This document shows, piece by piece, positions 9,214 through 19,085 of a stretch of 64,000 bases of DNA (within the stretch, counting starts at the first letter, position 1; every line of letters begins with the position of its first letter). The DNA lies in assembly GCF_005938655.1 (NCBI RefSeq), contig NZ_VCQT01000019.1, positions 62,001 to 126,000 on the forward strand, given 5' to 3'. Made by a program: the position numbers and the translations under genes. Source of the stretch: Alloalcanivorax gelatiniphagus (GTDB lineage: Bacteria; Pseudomonadota; Gammaproteobacteria; Pseudomonadales; Alcanivoracaceae). The notes beneath the pieces are model-generated. The model worked only from the letters and a program-made list of their open reading frames with translations, was not told the DNA's origin and searched no databases.

Positions 9214-10347
9214 TCATGCTCCGGTGTAGCCGAAACGCCGCGCCACCGGCGCGGTGATCTCCTCGATCAGGGCACGCTCGCGCTCATCGAACCGGGGCTG
9301 GTAATAGGTGGGGGCGTGCAGCCCGCTGGCCAGGCGCTGGCGTTCCGGGTCCGATAGCGGCAGTTCGGCGTGCCGGAACACGCCGGCCAGGGTGTGATCG
9401 GCGTCGCCGCAAAGATCCTCGTAGCGCACCACCAGGGCGGCCTGGCCCAGGGCCCGGTCGGCGTCCAGGGTGTCCGCCACCTGCCGGTAGACCGCCGTCC
9501 AGTAACGGGCCCAGCCTTCCACTTCCTGGCCGCTTTGCCACAGGGCGGTGATCCGCGCGGTTTCCCCATCGTTGCCCATGTTGATGGCGCGCCGGTCGAG
9601 GCCGAATTCGTAATGGCCCACCCGCCGCATATGTTCCAGGGCACGGGGTTCGGCGGTTTCGCCGGCCACGAACAGGGCTTGCTGTTTCATCAGCGAAGCG
9701 ATGTGCCAGACCGGGTCGCGGATCATCACCAGGAAGCGGGCGTCCGGATAGAGACGGTGCAGATAGCCGAGCCGGGCCAGGTTGTAATTGCCCTTGGCCA
9801 GATAGCGGCGGCGCTCCCGGATCGCCAGCAGCTTGCGGATGTGTTGATCGTAGAACGCCTCGAAGTCCGGGTGACGGTCGTCGCGGCCCAGCACCGAGCT
9901 GTGGTCGGGATCGTGGGCGTTCGGGAAGAACGCCATCCACAGCATTTCCTCGAACGCCTCCGGACTTTTCGAGGTCACCTGAATGCCATCCTTATGGGCC
10001 CGCTCGCGGGCCTCCTCGTGGGCGCCGGGCACCAGTGACAGCCAGCGATTCCACCAATAGGGAATCGGCAGGAAGGGAAAGTCCGCGTAACGGTGGGAGG
10101 CCACCTCCGGGTGGCCGGCCAGATGTTCCAGCACGATGGTGGTGCCGGAGCGCGCCAGGCCCGCCACGTACAGGGGCCGGTCCACGGTCAGGTCTTCGAT
10201 GGCGTCGGCCACCGCCCGGGTCTCCAGATTGCCCAGCTTGATCCAGGCGCGGGGGTGACGGTGCACCCAGCCGCCGGCCAGATGCATCCAGGTGGCCACC
10301 TGAAAATCCGGGTCCTCGGTGCGGTCCGTGCGTGCGGATGTGTTCAT
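9214..10347 (-). CDS. PAPS-dependent sulfotransferase family protein
   Basis: A 377-residue soluble protein. The 5'-phosphosulfate-binding loop GLARSGTT is at 63-70 and the 3'-phosphate-binding region (FLVMIRDPVWHIASL) is near 205-220, as in PAPS sulfotransferases of the Sulfotransfer_1/3 families. It should transfer sulfate from PAPS to an unknown acceptor in the cytoplasm. The ATG at 10347 overlaps the stop of the preceding gene (ATGA), so translation is coupled; the in-frame upstream Met codons lie inside that gene. It is the last gene of a four-gene operon with an arylsulfate sulfotransferase-like protein and two membrane proteins. The family is clear but the substrate is not. Confidence 0.85.
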   Translation of the reverse strand: MNTSARTDRTEDPDFQVATWMHLAGGWVHRHPRAWIKLGNLETRAVADAIEDLTVDRPLYVAGLARSGTTIVLEHLAGHPEVASHRYADFPFLPIPYWWNRWLSLVPGAHEEARERAHKDGIQVTSKSPEAFEEMLWMAFFPNAHDPDHSSVLGRDDRHPDFEAFYDQHIRKLLAIRERRRYLAKGNYNLARLGYLHRLYPDARFLVMIRDPVWHIASLMKQQALFVAGETAEPRALEHMRRVGHYEFGLDRRAINMGNDGETARITALWQSGQEVEGWARYWTAVYRQVADTLDADRALGQAALVVRYEDLCGDADHTLAGVFRHAELPLSDPERQRLASGLHAPTYYQPRFDERERALIEEITAPVARRFGYTGA

Positions 10348-11060
10348 TGGATTTTCGCCCATCGGTAGGTGAGCAGGGAAACGATCAACATGATCGGGAA
10401 GAACACCGCCAGCCAATGGCGCAGCCAGCCCGGGCCGAACGGCAGGTACTCCGGTTGGGGCAGGGCCAGGGTCACCCGCTGCACGCCGCTGTCCTCCGGC
10501 AGATAGCCCAGCGGGTTACTCACCAGCCAGTTCCACCAGTGGCGCTGTTCCACCACCGGAATCGGCGCGGTGACCGGCACTTCCGCCACCTGGCGCTGGC
10601 CCTGGCGGACCTGGATCACCGGCGTGTCCCCGCCGACCGACCAGTGCGCCTGGTAGTCCGCCGGCGCCGCCTCCAGGGCCGGCGGCTGGCCCGCCGGCGG
10701 CAGCCGGTGCGCGTAGTGGCCTTCGATCCAGGTGAGCAGGGCCAGCAGCGGCAGGATCGAGATCAGCGTGGGGATCACCACCAGGCCCAGATGCCGGAAG
10801 GCGGTGACGAACTGGTCGCGGATCAGGGGGCCGGCATCGCTGAATTCGCCGTCGAACCCGTTCAGCGCCCGGCGGGCCTCCCGGGCGGCGCGCTTGGCAT
10901 CGCCGATGCGCCTCTGCGGTGACAGCCACTTGTACAGAAACAGAGTGCCGACACCGGCCACGGCCGCCCACACCGCCAGCCGTGCCACCGCCGGCAGCAG
11001 TGTGGCCAGGCCGGTGTCGACCAGGGCGAACAGCGGGGCGGGCAGATCGAACAGCGCCAT
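10344..11060 (-). CDS. Unrecognised three-helix membrane protein, shape resembles Oxa1/EMC3-type proteins
   Basis: I do not recognise this 238-residue protein with certainty. Hydrophobic segments lie near residues 24-45, 88-110 and 214-233. Between the first two is a basic, probably cytoplasmic amphipathic stretch that starts with KWLSPQRRIGDAK. Between the last two is a polar domain of about 100 residues, probably periplasmic. A first helix, a charged helical hairpin and then a longer second helix recall the YidC/Oxa1/EMC3 (DUF106) fold, but this is only a shape argument. The gene is 4 bases behind the small AYVGPGAG protein gene and overlaps the sulfotransferase start, so it is part of the sulfo-transfer operon. 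Confidence 0.6.
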   Translation of the reverse strand: MALFDLPAPLFALVDTGLATLLPAVARLAVWAAVAGVGTLFLYKWLSPQRRIGDAKRAAREARRALNGFDGEFSDAGPLIRDQFVTAFRHLGLVVIPTLISILPLLALLTWIEGHYAHRLPPAGQPPALEAAPADYQAHWSVGGDTPVIQVRQGQRQVAEVPVTAPIPVVEQRHWWNWLVSNPLGYLPEDSGVQRVTLALPQPEYLPFGPGWLRHWLAVFFPIMLIVSLLTYRWAKIQ

Positions 11061-11064
11061 GGGG

Positions 11065-11379
11065 CTAGACGCGCCGGTCGTCGTCGCCGGGGCGCGGCGA
11101 TTCGTCGGTGTGACCCGCCGGGGTCTCGTCCACCGGTGGCTCCGCCACCTTGGCGGCGGACTCGTCGGCGGCGGCCTTGCGGCGCCGGCGCATGCGTCGG
11201 ATCGGCCACATGATCACGAACAGCAACGCCACGCCGATGGCGGCGACGATGCCCCACAGGGCGGTGAGCAGGCTGAGCCCGGCGCCGGGGCCCACGTAGG
11301 CACAGGCCAGGCCTGGCAGCAGCAGGGCGGGCAGGGCCAGGGCGGCGGCCCGGGTTGCCCGGGAAGTATGAATACTCAT
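11065..11379 (-). CDS. Small signal-bearing membrane protein with AYVGPGAG motif
   Basis: A 104-residue protein. It has a cleavable-looking signal (ALALPALLLPGLACA) and then, at the mature N-terminus, AYVGPGAGLSLLTALWG leading into a single membrane helix. An arginine cluster (RRMRRRRK) places the acidic, Pro-rich C-terminus in the cytoplasm. Small proteins with this Y-[IV]-G-P-G-A-G plus helix layout are known as uncharacterised proteins near phosphatase- and sulfatase-type enzymes; I know of no proven function. It lies 9 bases downstream of the arylsulfotransferase-like gene and 4 bases upstream of the three-helix protein gene. It is a possible membrane adaptor for its neighbours. Confidence 0.7.
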   Translation of the reverse strand: MSIHTSRATRAAALALPALLLPGLACAYVGPGAGLSLLTALWGIVAAIGVALLFVIMWPIRRMRRRRKAAADESAAKVAEPPVDETPAGHTDESPRPGDDDRRV

Positions 11380-11388
11380 GGTGGTCTC

Positions 11389-12765
11389 CTAACGTTGCTC
11401 TGAAGAGGGTTGTTTCCGAGACGGTGCTTGCGGTTCTGCTTGCACTTTCAGTTGCGAGCGGAATGCCGGGTCCAGGTCCTCCGGGGCCACCCGTTGGGCG
11501 GCGGACACCACCGGGATGTACTGGTCCCGGTCGCCGGCGCGCACCGGATTGACGAACTCCCAGACGATCTCGCCGTCGGCCACTTCCAGCAGGCGGCCGC
11601 CGTCGGATTCGGTGATCAGCCAGTTGCCGTTGGGCAGTTCTTCCACGGCGCCGCGCAGGCCGCTGTCGAAGGGATGCGCGGCGTCGCCGGTATAGCGCGC
11701 CACGATGCGCTGATCCTCCGGGTCCACTTCGAGCACGCGGGTGCGGTTGCCGGGCTCGAAGTTGCCCAGGTTGTCGAACAGGGTGAAATGGCCGGCCCGG
11801 TTGATGCGCGGATAGTGCTGCCCCAGCCAGGGGCCCTTGACGGCCCAGTTCATGGTGCCGCTGTGCGGGTCCACCAGGGCCACCGCGCCGGGATGGCGGA
11901 ACGACAGCAGCACCTGGCCGGCATGGCCCTTGGCCGGCGCGAAACGCTGGCTCATGGCCGGCGTCAGGTACTGCACGCTGTTGGTGTGCAGCGGGTCGGC
12001 GGTGGCGAAGCTGGGCACCGCGTAGAACAGATCCGCGTAGGGCGACTCGACGAACGAGCGGGCCAGTGACACCTTGCTGAGTTCCTTGCCGGTGTCGCCG
12101 TCGAGCACCACCAGGAAGTCGTCCAGCCAGGGGTACTCCAGCCGGGCAAAGTCCGGCAGCGGCCGGTCGGTGAATTCATGGGTCAGGGTCACCACGTTGC
12201 CGTCCGGGGTAATGTCCAGGTCGTGGTGAGTGCTGGCGTGGTAGCGCCAGATCACCTTGGAGTTGGCGTCCAGCTTCACTAGGCCATAGCCCCAGGGGGT
12301 GTCGTTGTTGGCGATGTACATCGCCAGCAGGTCGCCGTTGGGCAGCAGTCGCGCCTTGCGCCAATAGATGCGGTCGTCCGGGCGCGGCGGGCGGCCCACC
12401 GGGCTTTGTTGCCACACCTGGCTGTAGGGCAATGCCCAGCGGTGCACTTCCCGGCCGTCCATATCAATCAGGCTGGCATGGCTGCCGTCGCCGGAGGTGT
12501 ACAGGGTCAGGCCCGCCTGGGCCCGCCGCCGGTCGTGCACGGTAACGCCCCGATCGTCCCGGCGGGCGTCCCGCCACAGATCGGACTGCGTGTACAGATC
12601 GCTGAGCGAGTGTTGCTGCAGCAGCGCACCGGCGGCCTTGTGGGCATCGTTGAAAAGCGGGTAGGGGAAGGTCCGGGTCAGCACCACGAAGGCGCCGGCC
12701 ACGAACGCGATAAAAACAATCGCGAGGAAAAAAACCGTGAAGCCGATTCGATCCGAATTTTTCAT
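11389..12765 (-). CDS. Arylsulfate sulfotransferase-like (ASST family) beta-propeller protein, membrane-anchored
   Basis: A 458-residue protein with one N-terminal membrane helix (about 8-30) and a long extracytoplasmic part built of propeller-like repeats (LLPNGDLLAMY, ITPDGNVVTL, ELPNGNWLITE). Three His motifs match the ASST pattern: STHHD near 178, LHTNS near 258 and GQH near 315 followed by LFDN near 327. In E. coli AssT a His in a comparable QH...FDN setting is transiently sulfated; the correspondence here is my inference. ASST enzymes move sulfate between phenols without PAPS. It is the first gene of the four-gene operon. Unlike classic AssT it is anchored by a helix rather than secreted, and no DsbA/DsbB-type partner is nearby. 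Confidence 0.78.
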   Translation of the reverse strand: MKNSDRIGFTVFFLAIVFIAFVAGAFVVLTRTFPYPLFNDAHKAAGALLQQHSLSDLYTQSDLWRDARRDDRGVTVHDRRRAQAGLTLYTSGDGSHASLIDMDGREVHRWALPYSQVWQQSPVGRPPRPDDRIYWRKARLLPNGDLLAMYIANNDTPWGYGLVKLDANSKVIWRYHASTHHDLDITPDGNVVTLTHEFTDRPLPDFARLEYPWLDDFLVVLDGDTGKELSKVSLARSFVESPYADLFYAVPSFATADPLHTNSVQYLTPAMSQRFAPAKGHAGQVLLSFRHPGAVALVDPHSGTMNWAVKGPWLGQHYPRINRAGHFTLFDNLGNFEPGNRTRVLEVDPEDQRIVARYTGDAAHPFDSGLRGAVEELPNGNWLITESDGGRLLEVADGEIVWEFVNPVRAGDRDQYIPVVSAAQRVAPEDLDPAFRSQLKVQAEPQAPSRKQPSSEQR

Positions 12766-12872
12766 GCCGTCATCCTGAAAGCACTGGCAAGGTCGCCTGC
12801 TTAATAAACACCCGGCATGGCAGATGGTTTGTCAGTCTTTGTAAAAGCTGGGGAATAGGGCGGGGTTTTGTG

Positions 12873-12897
12873 AACCGGGCCTCATTGAGGCCCGGTT
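12873..12897. terminator. Perfect hairpin after ectD, without a T-tract
   Basis: A 12-bp perfect stem, AACCGGGCCTCA and TGAGGCCCGGTT, lies just past the ectD stop codon on the minus strand and upstream of the arylsulfotransferase-like gene. No run of T follows on either strand, so it may be an attenuating or mRNA-stabilising hairpin rather than a true intrinsic terminator. Confidence 0.5.
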
Positions 12898-12903
12898 GGT
12901 GGC

Positions 12904-13824
12904 TTAGAGTGGCTCCAGATTGTCGTACATGGACAGCGCCGCGGTATCGTCACGGTTGGCCAGAAAGCCGGGCCGCGCATCGGTGCCGCCGTAGGGTTTC
13001 TCCAGGCCGTTGTCCACGCTGTTATAGACAAAGAACAGATTGGCCCTTGGCCAGGGCGACAGGTTTTTGTTGGACGCGTGCAGGGTATTGCACTCGAACA
13101 ACAGCAGTGAACCCGGCGGGCCCTTGGGCGCCTGAATGCCGCCCTGGTTGACCATGGTGCGCAGGTTTTCCTGGCTGGGCACGCCGACCCGCTGGCTCTT
13201 CAGGGAGTCCTTCCAATTGTCTTCCGGCGTCTTGCCGTGGCAGGGCACGAAGTAGTGGTGCGAGCCGGGAATCAGCATCAGCGGCCCGTTGAACTCGTTG
13301 TTGTCGGTGAGCATGATCGAAGCGCTCACCGCGCGCATGCGCGGCATGCCGTCCTCGGAGTGCCAGGTTTCAAAGTCCGAGTGCCACTGAAAACCGCTGC
13401 CCTGGAAACCGAACTTATCGTTGATGCGGGACTGGTGAATGTAGACATCACCGCCGAGCAACTGCCGGACCATGCCGAGAATGCGCGGGTCCCGGGTCAG
13501 GGCGTCGAAGCGCTTGGAGATACGATGCATGTCGAACACGGAACGAAGGTCGCCGGAGTCCGGGTCGGTGATCACCTGGTCGGATTTCACCAGCTCGGTG
13601 TCCTTGGCCATTTCGTTGAGTTCATCGAAAAACGGACGCATCCGTTCCTGGGAAAAGAAGCCTTCGAACCACAGAAAACCATCGCGCTCGTAACGGGACA
13701 GGGATTCCTCGCCCAGGGGGCCGTTCCAACGGTCCTGGTTGCGGGCGTGAATCACCGGGTCCAGCCGGGGGAAGGGTTTGCGGTCCTGCTCCATGCGAGT
13801 GGGAAAGAGATCTTCGCTGCTCAT
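12904..13824 (-). CDS. ectD: Ectoine hydroxylase EctD
   Basis: A 306-residue Fe(II)/2-oxoglutarate dioxygenase that converts ectoine to 5-hydroxyectoine in the cytoplasm. The EctD signature is very well kept: FQWHSDFETWHSEDGMPRMR (about 143-162, with the HxD iron ligands), then NGPLMLIPGSHHYF, and the second iron His in CNTLHASN near 250. I start it at the ATG at 13824, where AGAGGAG lies upstream and the protein begins like other EctD proteins; the frame to 13914 adds unlikely residues. No ectABC genes adjoin it. The cell must therefore make ectoine from another locus or import it. Confidence 0.95.
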   Translation of the reverse strand: MSSEDLFPTRMEQDRKPFPRLDPVIHARNQDRWNGPLGEESLSRYERDGFLWFEGFFSQERMRPFFDELNEMAKDTELVKSDQVITDPDSGDLRSVFDMHRISKRFDALTRDPRILGMVRQLLGGDVYIHQSRINDKFGFQGSGFQWHSDFETWHSEDGMPRMRAVSASIMLTDNNEFNGPLMLIPGSHHYFVPCHGKTPEDNWKDSLKSQRVGVPSQENLRTMVNQGGIQAPKGPPGSLLLFECNTLHASNKNLSPWPRANLFFVYNSVDNGLEKPYGGTDARPGFLANRDDTAALSMYDNLEPL

Positions 13825-14187
13825 AAGCTGCTCCTCTCCGCGAGATTCCATTTTCGAGTTGAGGGACTGCCACGGCGTGATCGGCGAGGACCGCCAGGTC
13901 GCGGCGGGCATCACGGGGGATTGTGCATACCGGGGCGTGGCGGGTCAGCCTTGTTCAATAGTTCTTTACAGGGGGAGGTAAAAGGTGGGTTAAAAGTTGA
14001 AAGTTGAAAGTTGAAAGGGGAGCAGACCGGGAAGCAACGACTCGTACTTAAGCGCGGGCACGACCTTCCCAAGCGTCAGCCTGTTTCCGCGTTTCAATTA
14101 TGGCCGAGCTTATCTTGCCTGTCGGGCGTTGAAGATGGTCTGCTATAAGAAAGGCATTCCTCCCCAGACCATCGAAAGGAACTGACG
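13825..14187. other. Intergenic region between ectD and pgm
   Basis: This 363-bp divergent region holds no convincing gene. It should contain the ectD and pgm promoters. TATAAG at 14144-14149 is a possible pgm -10, but no good -35 lies at the right distance. A heptanucleotide repeat lies at 13989-14016. Confidence 0.5.
13989..14016. repeat. Heptanucleotide repeat, GTTRAAA type, four units
   Basis: One GTTAAAA unit is followed by three GTTGAAA units in direct tandem. The same heptads recur at 27738-27772, inverted at 27857-27884, and as two units at 51384-51396, so this is a dispersed family in the genome. Confidence 0.9.
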
Positions 14188-15852
<1,665 letters not shown>

Positions 15853-15865
15853 CAGCAGCAGCCTT

Positions 15866-15923
15866 CCGCTTCAGTCGCGATTGAACTGGCACCACCGGCA
15901 ATCGCGACTGAAGTCGCTCCTAC
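15866..15923. repeat. REP pair (BIME), ATCGCGACTGAAG variant
   Basis: An inverted half copy (CTTCAGTCGCGATT, ending at 15882) and a direct copy (ATCGCGACTGAAGTCGCTCC and TAC, 15901-15923) flank a short spacer just after pgm. The inverted copy continues into the alternative arm (GAAGCGGAAGGC when read on the other strand), a variant that recurs at 20726. Confidence 0.85.
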
Positions 15924-15951
15924 GGAGAGCCCGGCGTAACGTTATCGCCAG

Positions 15952-15990
15952 CCACAAAAAAGCCCGGCACAAGGCCGGGCTTTTTTGTGG
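15952..15990. terminator. Bidirectional intrinsic terminator between pgm and acnB
   Basis: A perfect 17-bp stem (15952-15968 with 15974-15990) has the loop ACAAG, a GCCCGGC core and six A on one side and six T on the other. It therefore works for the convergent pgm and acnB transcripts. Confidence 0.96.
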
Positions 15991-16006
15991 TCGGAGGGAG
16001 AGTCCC

Positions 16007-18601
16007 TTAGCTGGCTTGCGCCACCGGGATCTTCACCTTGTCCGCCACTTCCTGGTACTCATCCATGCGGTCGAAGTTCATGTAGCGATAGATCTCGCCG
16101 GCCATGGAGTCGATGGTTTCGGCGTACTGCATGTACTCCTCGGTGGTCGGCAGTTTGCCGAGCACCGCCGCCACCGCCGCCAGTTCCGCGCTGGCCAGGT
16201 ACACATCGGCGCCCTGGCCCAGACGGTTGGGGAAGTTCCGGGTGGAGGTGGACACCGCGGTGGACTTGGGCGCGATCCGTGCCTGGTTACCCATGCACAG
16301 GGAGCAGCCCGGCATCTCGGTGCGCGCGCCGGCGCGGCCGTAGATGTTGTAGTAGCCCTCTTCGGTGAGCTGGTGCTGGTCCATCTTGGTGGGCGGGGCG
16401 ATCCACAGGCGCGTGGTCAGGCCGTCCACTTTTTCCAGCAGCTTGCCGGCGGCGCGGAAGTGACCGATGTTGGTCATGCAGGAACCGATGAACACTTCGT
16501 CGATCTTGGCGCCGGCCACGTCGGACAGGGTCTTGGCATCGTCCGGGTCGTTCGGGCAGCACAGTACCGGCTCCTTGATCTGATCCATGTCGATCTCGAT
16601 CACGGTGTGGTACTCCGCGTCGGCGTCGGCACGCATCAGGCTGGGGTTGGCCAGCCACTCTTCCATGCCCTGGATACGACGCTCCAGGGTACGGGCGTCG
16701 CCGTAACCGTTGGCGATCATCCACTTGAGCAGGGTGATGTTGGACTTCAGGTACTCCGCCACGCTGTCCTCGGACAGGGTGATGGTGCAGCCGGCGGCGG
16801 AACGCTCGGCGGAGGCGTCGGACAGCTCGAACGCCTGCTCGGCGGTCAGATCTTCCAGGCCTTCGATTTCCAGGATGCGACCGGAGAACACGTTCTTCTT
16901 GCCGGCCTTGGCCACGGTCAGATGGCCTTCCTTGATCGCCTGCAGCGGAATCGCGTGGACCAGATCACGCAGGGTGATGCCGGGCTGGCGTTTGCCCTTG
17001 AAGCGCACCAGCACGGATTCCGGCATGTCCAGCGGCATTACGCCGGTGGCGGCGGCGAAGGCCACCAGACCGGAGCCCGCCGGGAAGGAAATGCCCATCG
17101 GGAAACGGGTGTGGGAGTCACCGCCGGTGCCCACGGTGTCGGGCAGCAGCATGCGGTTCAGCCAGGAGTGGATGATGCCGTCACCCGGGCGCAGGGACAC
17201 GCCGCCCCGGTTCATGATGAAGTCCGGCAGGGTGTGCTGGGTTTCCACGTCCACCGGCTTCGGATAAGCGGCGGTGTGGCAGAAGGACTGCATCACCAGG
17301 TCGGCCTGGAAGCCCAGGCAGGCCAGGTCTTTCAGCTCGTCCCGGGTCATCGGGCCGGTGGTGTCCTGGGAGCCCACGGTGGTCATCTTCGGCTCGCAGT
17401 ACATGCCCGGACGCACGCCTTCCATGCCACAGGCTTTACCGACCATTTTCTGGGCCAGGGTGAAGCCGGCGTTGGAGTCGCCCGGTTGTTCCGGCTTGCG
17501 GAACAGGGTGGATTCTTCCAGACCCAGGGCAGCGCGGGCCTTGGTGGTCAGGCCACGGCCGATGATCAGGTTGATGCGGCCGCCGGCGCGCACTTCGTCC
17601 AGCAGTACCTGGGAGCGCAGCTCGAATTCGGCGATCACTTCACCGTCTTTTTCCACCCGGCCTTCGAACGGGTAGATGTCGATCACGTCACCGGTGTTCA
17701 TCTTCTCCACGTCGCACTCGAACGGCAGGGCGCCGGAGTCTTCCATGGTGTTGAAGAAGATCGGCGCGATCTTGCCGCCGATGCAGACGCCGCCGGCGCG
17801 CTTGTTGGGCACGTAGGGGATGTCGTCGCCAAAGTGCCAGAGCACCGAGTTGGTGGCGGACTTACGGCTGGAGCCGGTGCCGACCACGTCGCCCACGTAG
17901 GCCACCGGGTGGCCCTTGGCTTTCAGCTCGTCCATCTGCTTGAGCGGGCCGATTTCGCCGTCTTTCTCCGGGAAGATGCCTTCGCGGGCATTCTTCAGCA
18001 TGGCGTTGCCGTGCAGCGGGATGTCCGGGCGGCTCCAGGCGTCCTGGGCCGGGGACAGGTCGTCGGTGTTGGTTTCGCCGGACACCTTGAACACGGTGAC
18101 GGTGAACTTCTCGGACAGGTCCTTGCGGTTGGTGAACCATTCGCCCTCGGCCCAGGATTCGATCACTTCCTTGGCCTTGGCGTTGCCGGCTTTCATTTTG
18201 TCTTCCACGTCGTGGAAGGCATCGAATACCAGCAGGGTGTGTTTCAGTTCCTTGGCGGCCACGGCGGCCAGTTCTTCGTCGTCGAGCAGCTCGATCAGCG
18301 GGGCCACGTTGTAGCCGCCCTGCATGGTGCCCAGCAGTTCGGTGGCGCGCTTGCGGTCGATCAGGGGGGAGCTGGCTTCGCCTTTGACGATGGCGGACAG
18401 GAAGGCGGCCTTGACGTAGGCGGCCTGGTCAACGCCCGGCGGAACGCGATTGACGAACAGGTCCTGGATGAACTCCTCTTCACCGGCGGGCGGGTTCTTC
18501 AACAGCTCCACCAGGGCGGCGGTTTGCTGTTCGTCCAGCGGTTTCGGGGGCACGCCCTCGGCGGCGCGTTCCTCGACATGTTTGCGATAGGCTTCTAGCA
18601 C
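16007..18601 (-). CDS. acnB: Aconitate hydratase B (bifunctional with 2-methylisocitrate dehydratase)
   Basis: An 864-residue TCA-cycle aconitase B that interconverts citrate and isocitrate with a [4Fe-4S] cluster. It has the AcnB order of domains: an N-terminal HEAT-like domain ([13 protein letters not shown]), then the swivel domain, then the catalytic domains. The cluster ligands are in GSCMTNIGH (near 707) and [10 protein letters not shown] (near 765). The length matches E. coli AcnB. The start is GTG at 18601 with GAGGG upstream. It ends at a strong terminator shared with pgm. An array of REP elements lies upstream of its promoter, between it and the acyltransferase gene. Confidence 0.98.
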   Translation of the reverse strand: MLEAYRKHVEERAAEGVPPKPLDEQQTAALVELLKNPPAGEEEFIQDLFVNRVPPGVDQAAYVKAAFLSAIVKGEASSPLIDRKRATELLGTMQGGYNVAPLIELLDDEELAAVAAKELKHTLLVFDAFHDVEDKMKAGNAKAKEVIESWAEGEWFTNRKDLSEKFTVTVFKVSGETNTDDLSPAQDAWSRPDIPLHGNAMLKNAREGIFPEKDGEIGPLKQMDELKAKGHPVAYVGDVVGTGSSRKSATNSVLWHFGDDIPYVPNKRAGGVCIGGKIAPIFFNTMEDSGALPFECDVEKMNTGDVIDIYPFEGRVEKDGEVIAEFELRSQVLLDEVRAGGRINLIIGRGLTTKARAALGLEESTLFRKPEQPGDSNAGFTLAQKMVGKACGMEGVRPGMYCEPKMTTVGSQDTTGPMTRDELKDLACLGFQADLVMQSFCHTAAYPKPVDVETQHTLPDFIMNRGGVSLRPGDGIIHSWLNRMLLPDTVGTGGDSHTRFPMGISFPAGSGLVAFAAATGVMPLDMPESVLVRFKGKRQPGITLRDLVHAIPLQAIKEGHLTVAKAGKKNVFSGRILEIEGLEDLTAEQAFELSDASAERSAAGCTITLSEDSVAEYLKSNITLLKWMIANGYGDARTLERRIQGMEEWLANPSLMRADADAEYHTVIEIDMDQIKEPVLCCPNDPDDAKTLSDVAGAKIDEVFIGSCMTNIGHFRAAGKLLEKVDGLTTRLWIAPPTKMDQHQLTEEGYYNIYGRAGARTEMPGCSLCMGNQARIAPKSTAVSTSTRNFPNRLGQGADVYLASAELAAVAAVLGKLPTTEEYMQYAETIDSMAGEIYRYMNFDRMDEYQEVADKVKIPVAQAS

Positions 18602-18683
18602 AGCGAATCCCTCGTTTCGTCTGACCGATTTCTTTTGGAAATCAGTTGGTTGGGGTGAGACTGGGGGTTGGAATTGCGCGCGG

Positions 18684-18713
18684 AGTATAGCCGAAACCCC
18701 ATCAACTGTTAAA
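18684..18713 (-). promoter_or_regulatory. Candidate sigma-70 promoter of acnB
   Basis: On the minus strand, TTTAAC (18713-18708) and TATACT (18689-18684) are 18 bases apart. The -10 box is good and the -35 box is weak. The predicted leader is about 75 nt and contains a short GATTTC/GAAATC hairpin before the GTG start. Confidence 0.45.
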
Positions 18714-18782
18714 CGGAACCGGGCTCCTGGCCATTCATGGCGTGAATACTCGCAATCACTGGCCTTTGTGGGTGGGCGGCGG

Positions 18783-19077
18783 ATCGCGGCTGAAGCCGCT
18801 CCTACAGGGGCGGCGGGGTGAGGGGGTCGCGGCTGAAGCCGCTCCTACGGGGGGGGCACGGGGTGGCGTGTGCGGATTGGGCGGGGTGATCGCGGCTGAA
18901 GCCGCTCCTACAGGGGTGCGGTACGGGGTGGTGTGGTGCGGATTGGGTGGGGGGATCGCGGCTGAAGCCGCTCCTACGGGGGTGAGGTACGGGGTGGGGT
19001 GGTGCGGCGTGATCGCGGTTGAAGGCGCTCCTGCGGTGATGCGGGGGCTTGGGTGTAGGAGCGGCTTCAGCCGCGAT
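18783..19077. repeat. Amplified REP array: five direct copies and one inverted copy
   Basis: Copies of ATCGCGGCTGAAGCCGCTCC followed by TAC occur at 18783, 18825 (first base changed), 18889, 18955 and 19012 (degenerate), and an inverted copy lies at 19054-19077. The spacers between them share the words GGTACGGGGTG and GTGCGGATTGGG. Most of the array is thus a tandem repeat of a unit of about 57-66 bp made of REP plus spacer. It fills the 484-bp gap upstream of acnB; no gene is seen there, and the small frame across it only encodes the repeat. Confidence 0.95.
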
Positions 19078-19085
19078 CCAGCGTA

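Noticed and set aside
15861-15923. Possible attachment site next to pgm
   Set aside because: The repeated sequence is a REP element, and no integrase or tRNA target is nearby.
18783-19077. CRISPR-like look of regularly spaced 24-base repeats
   Set aside because: The spacers are similar to each other, one copy is inverted, the repeat is a REP palindrome found elsewhere, and no cas genes are present.
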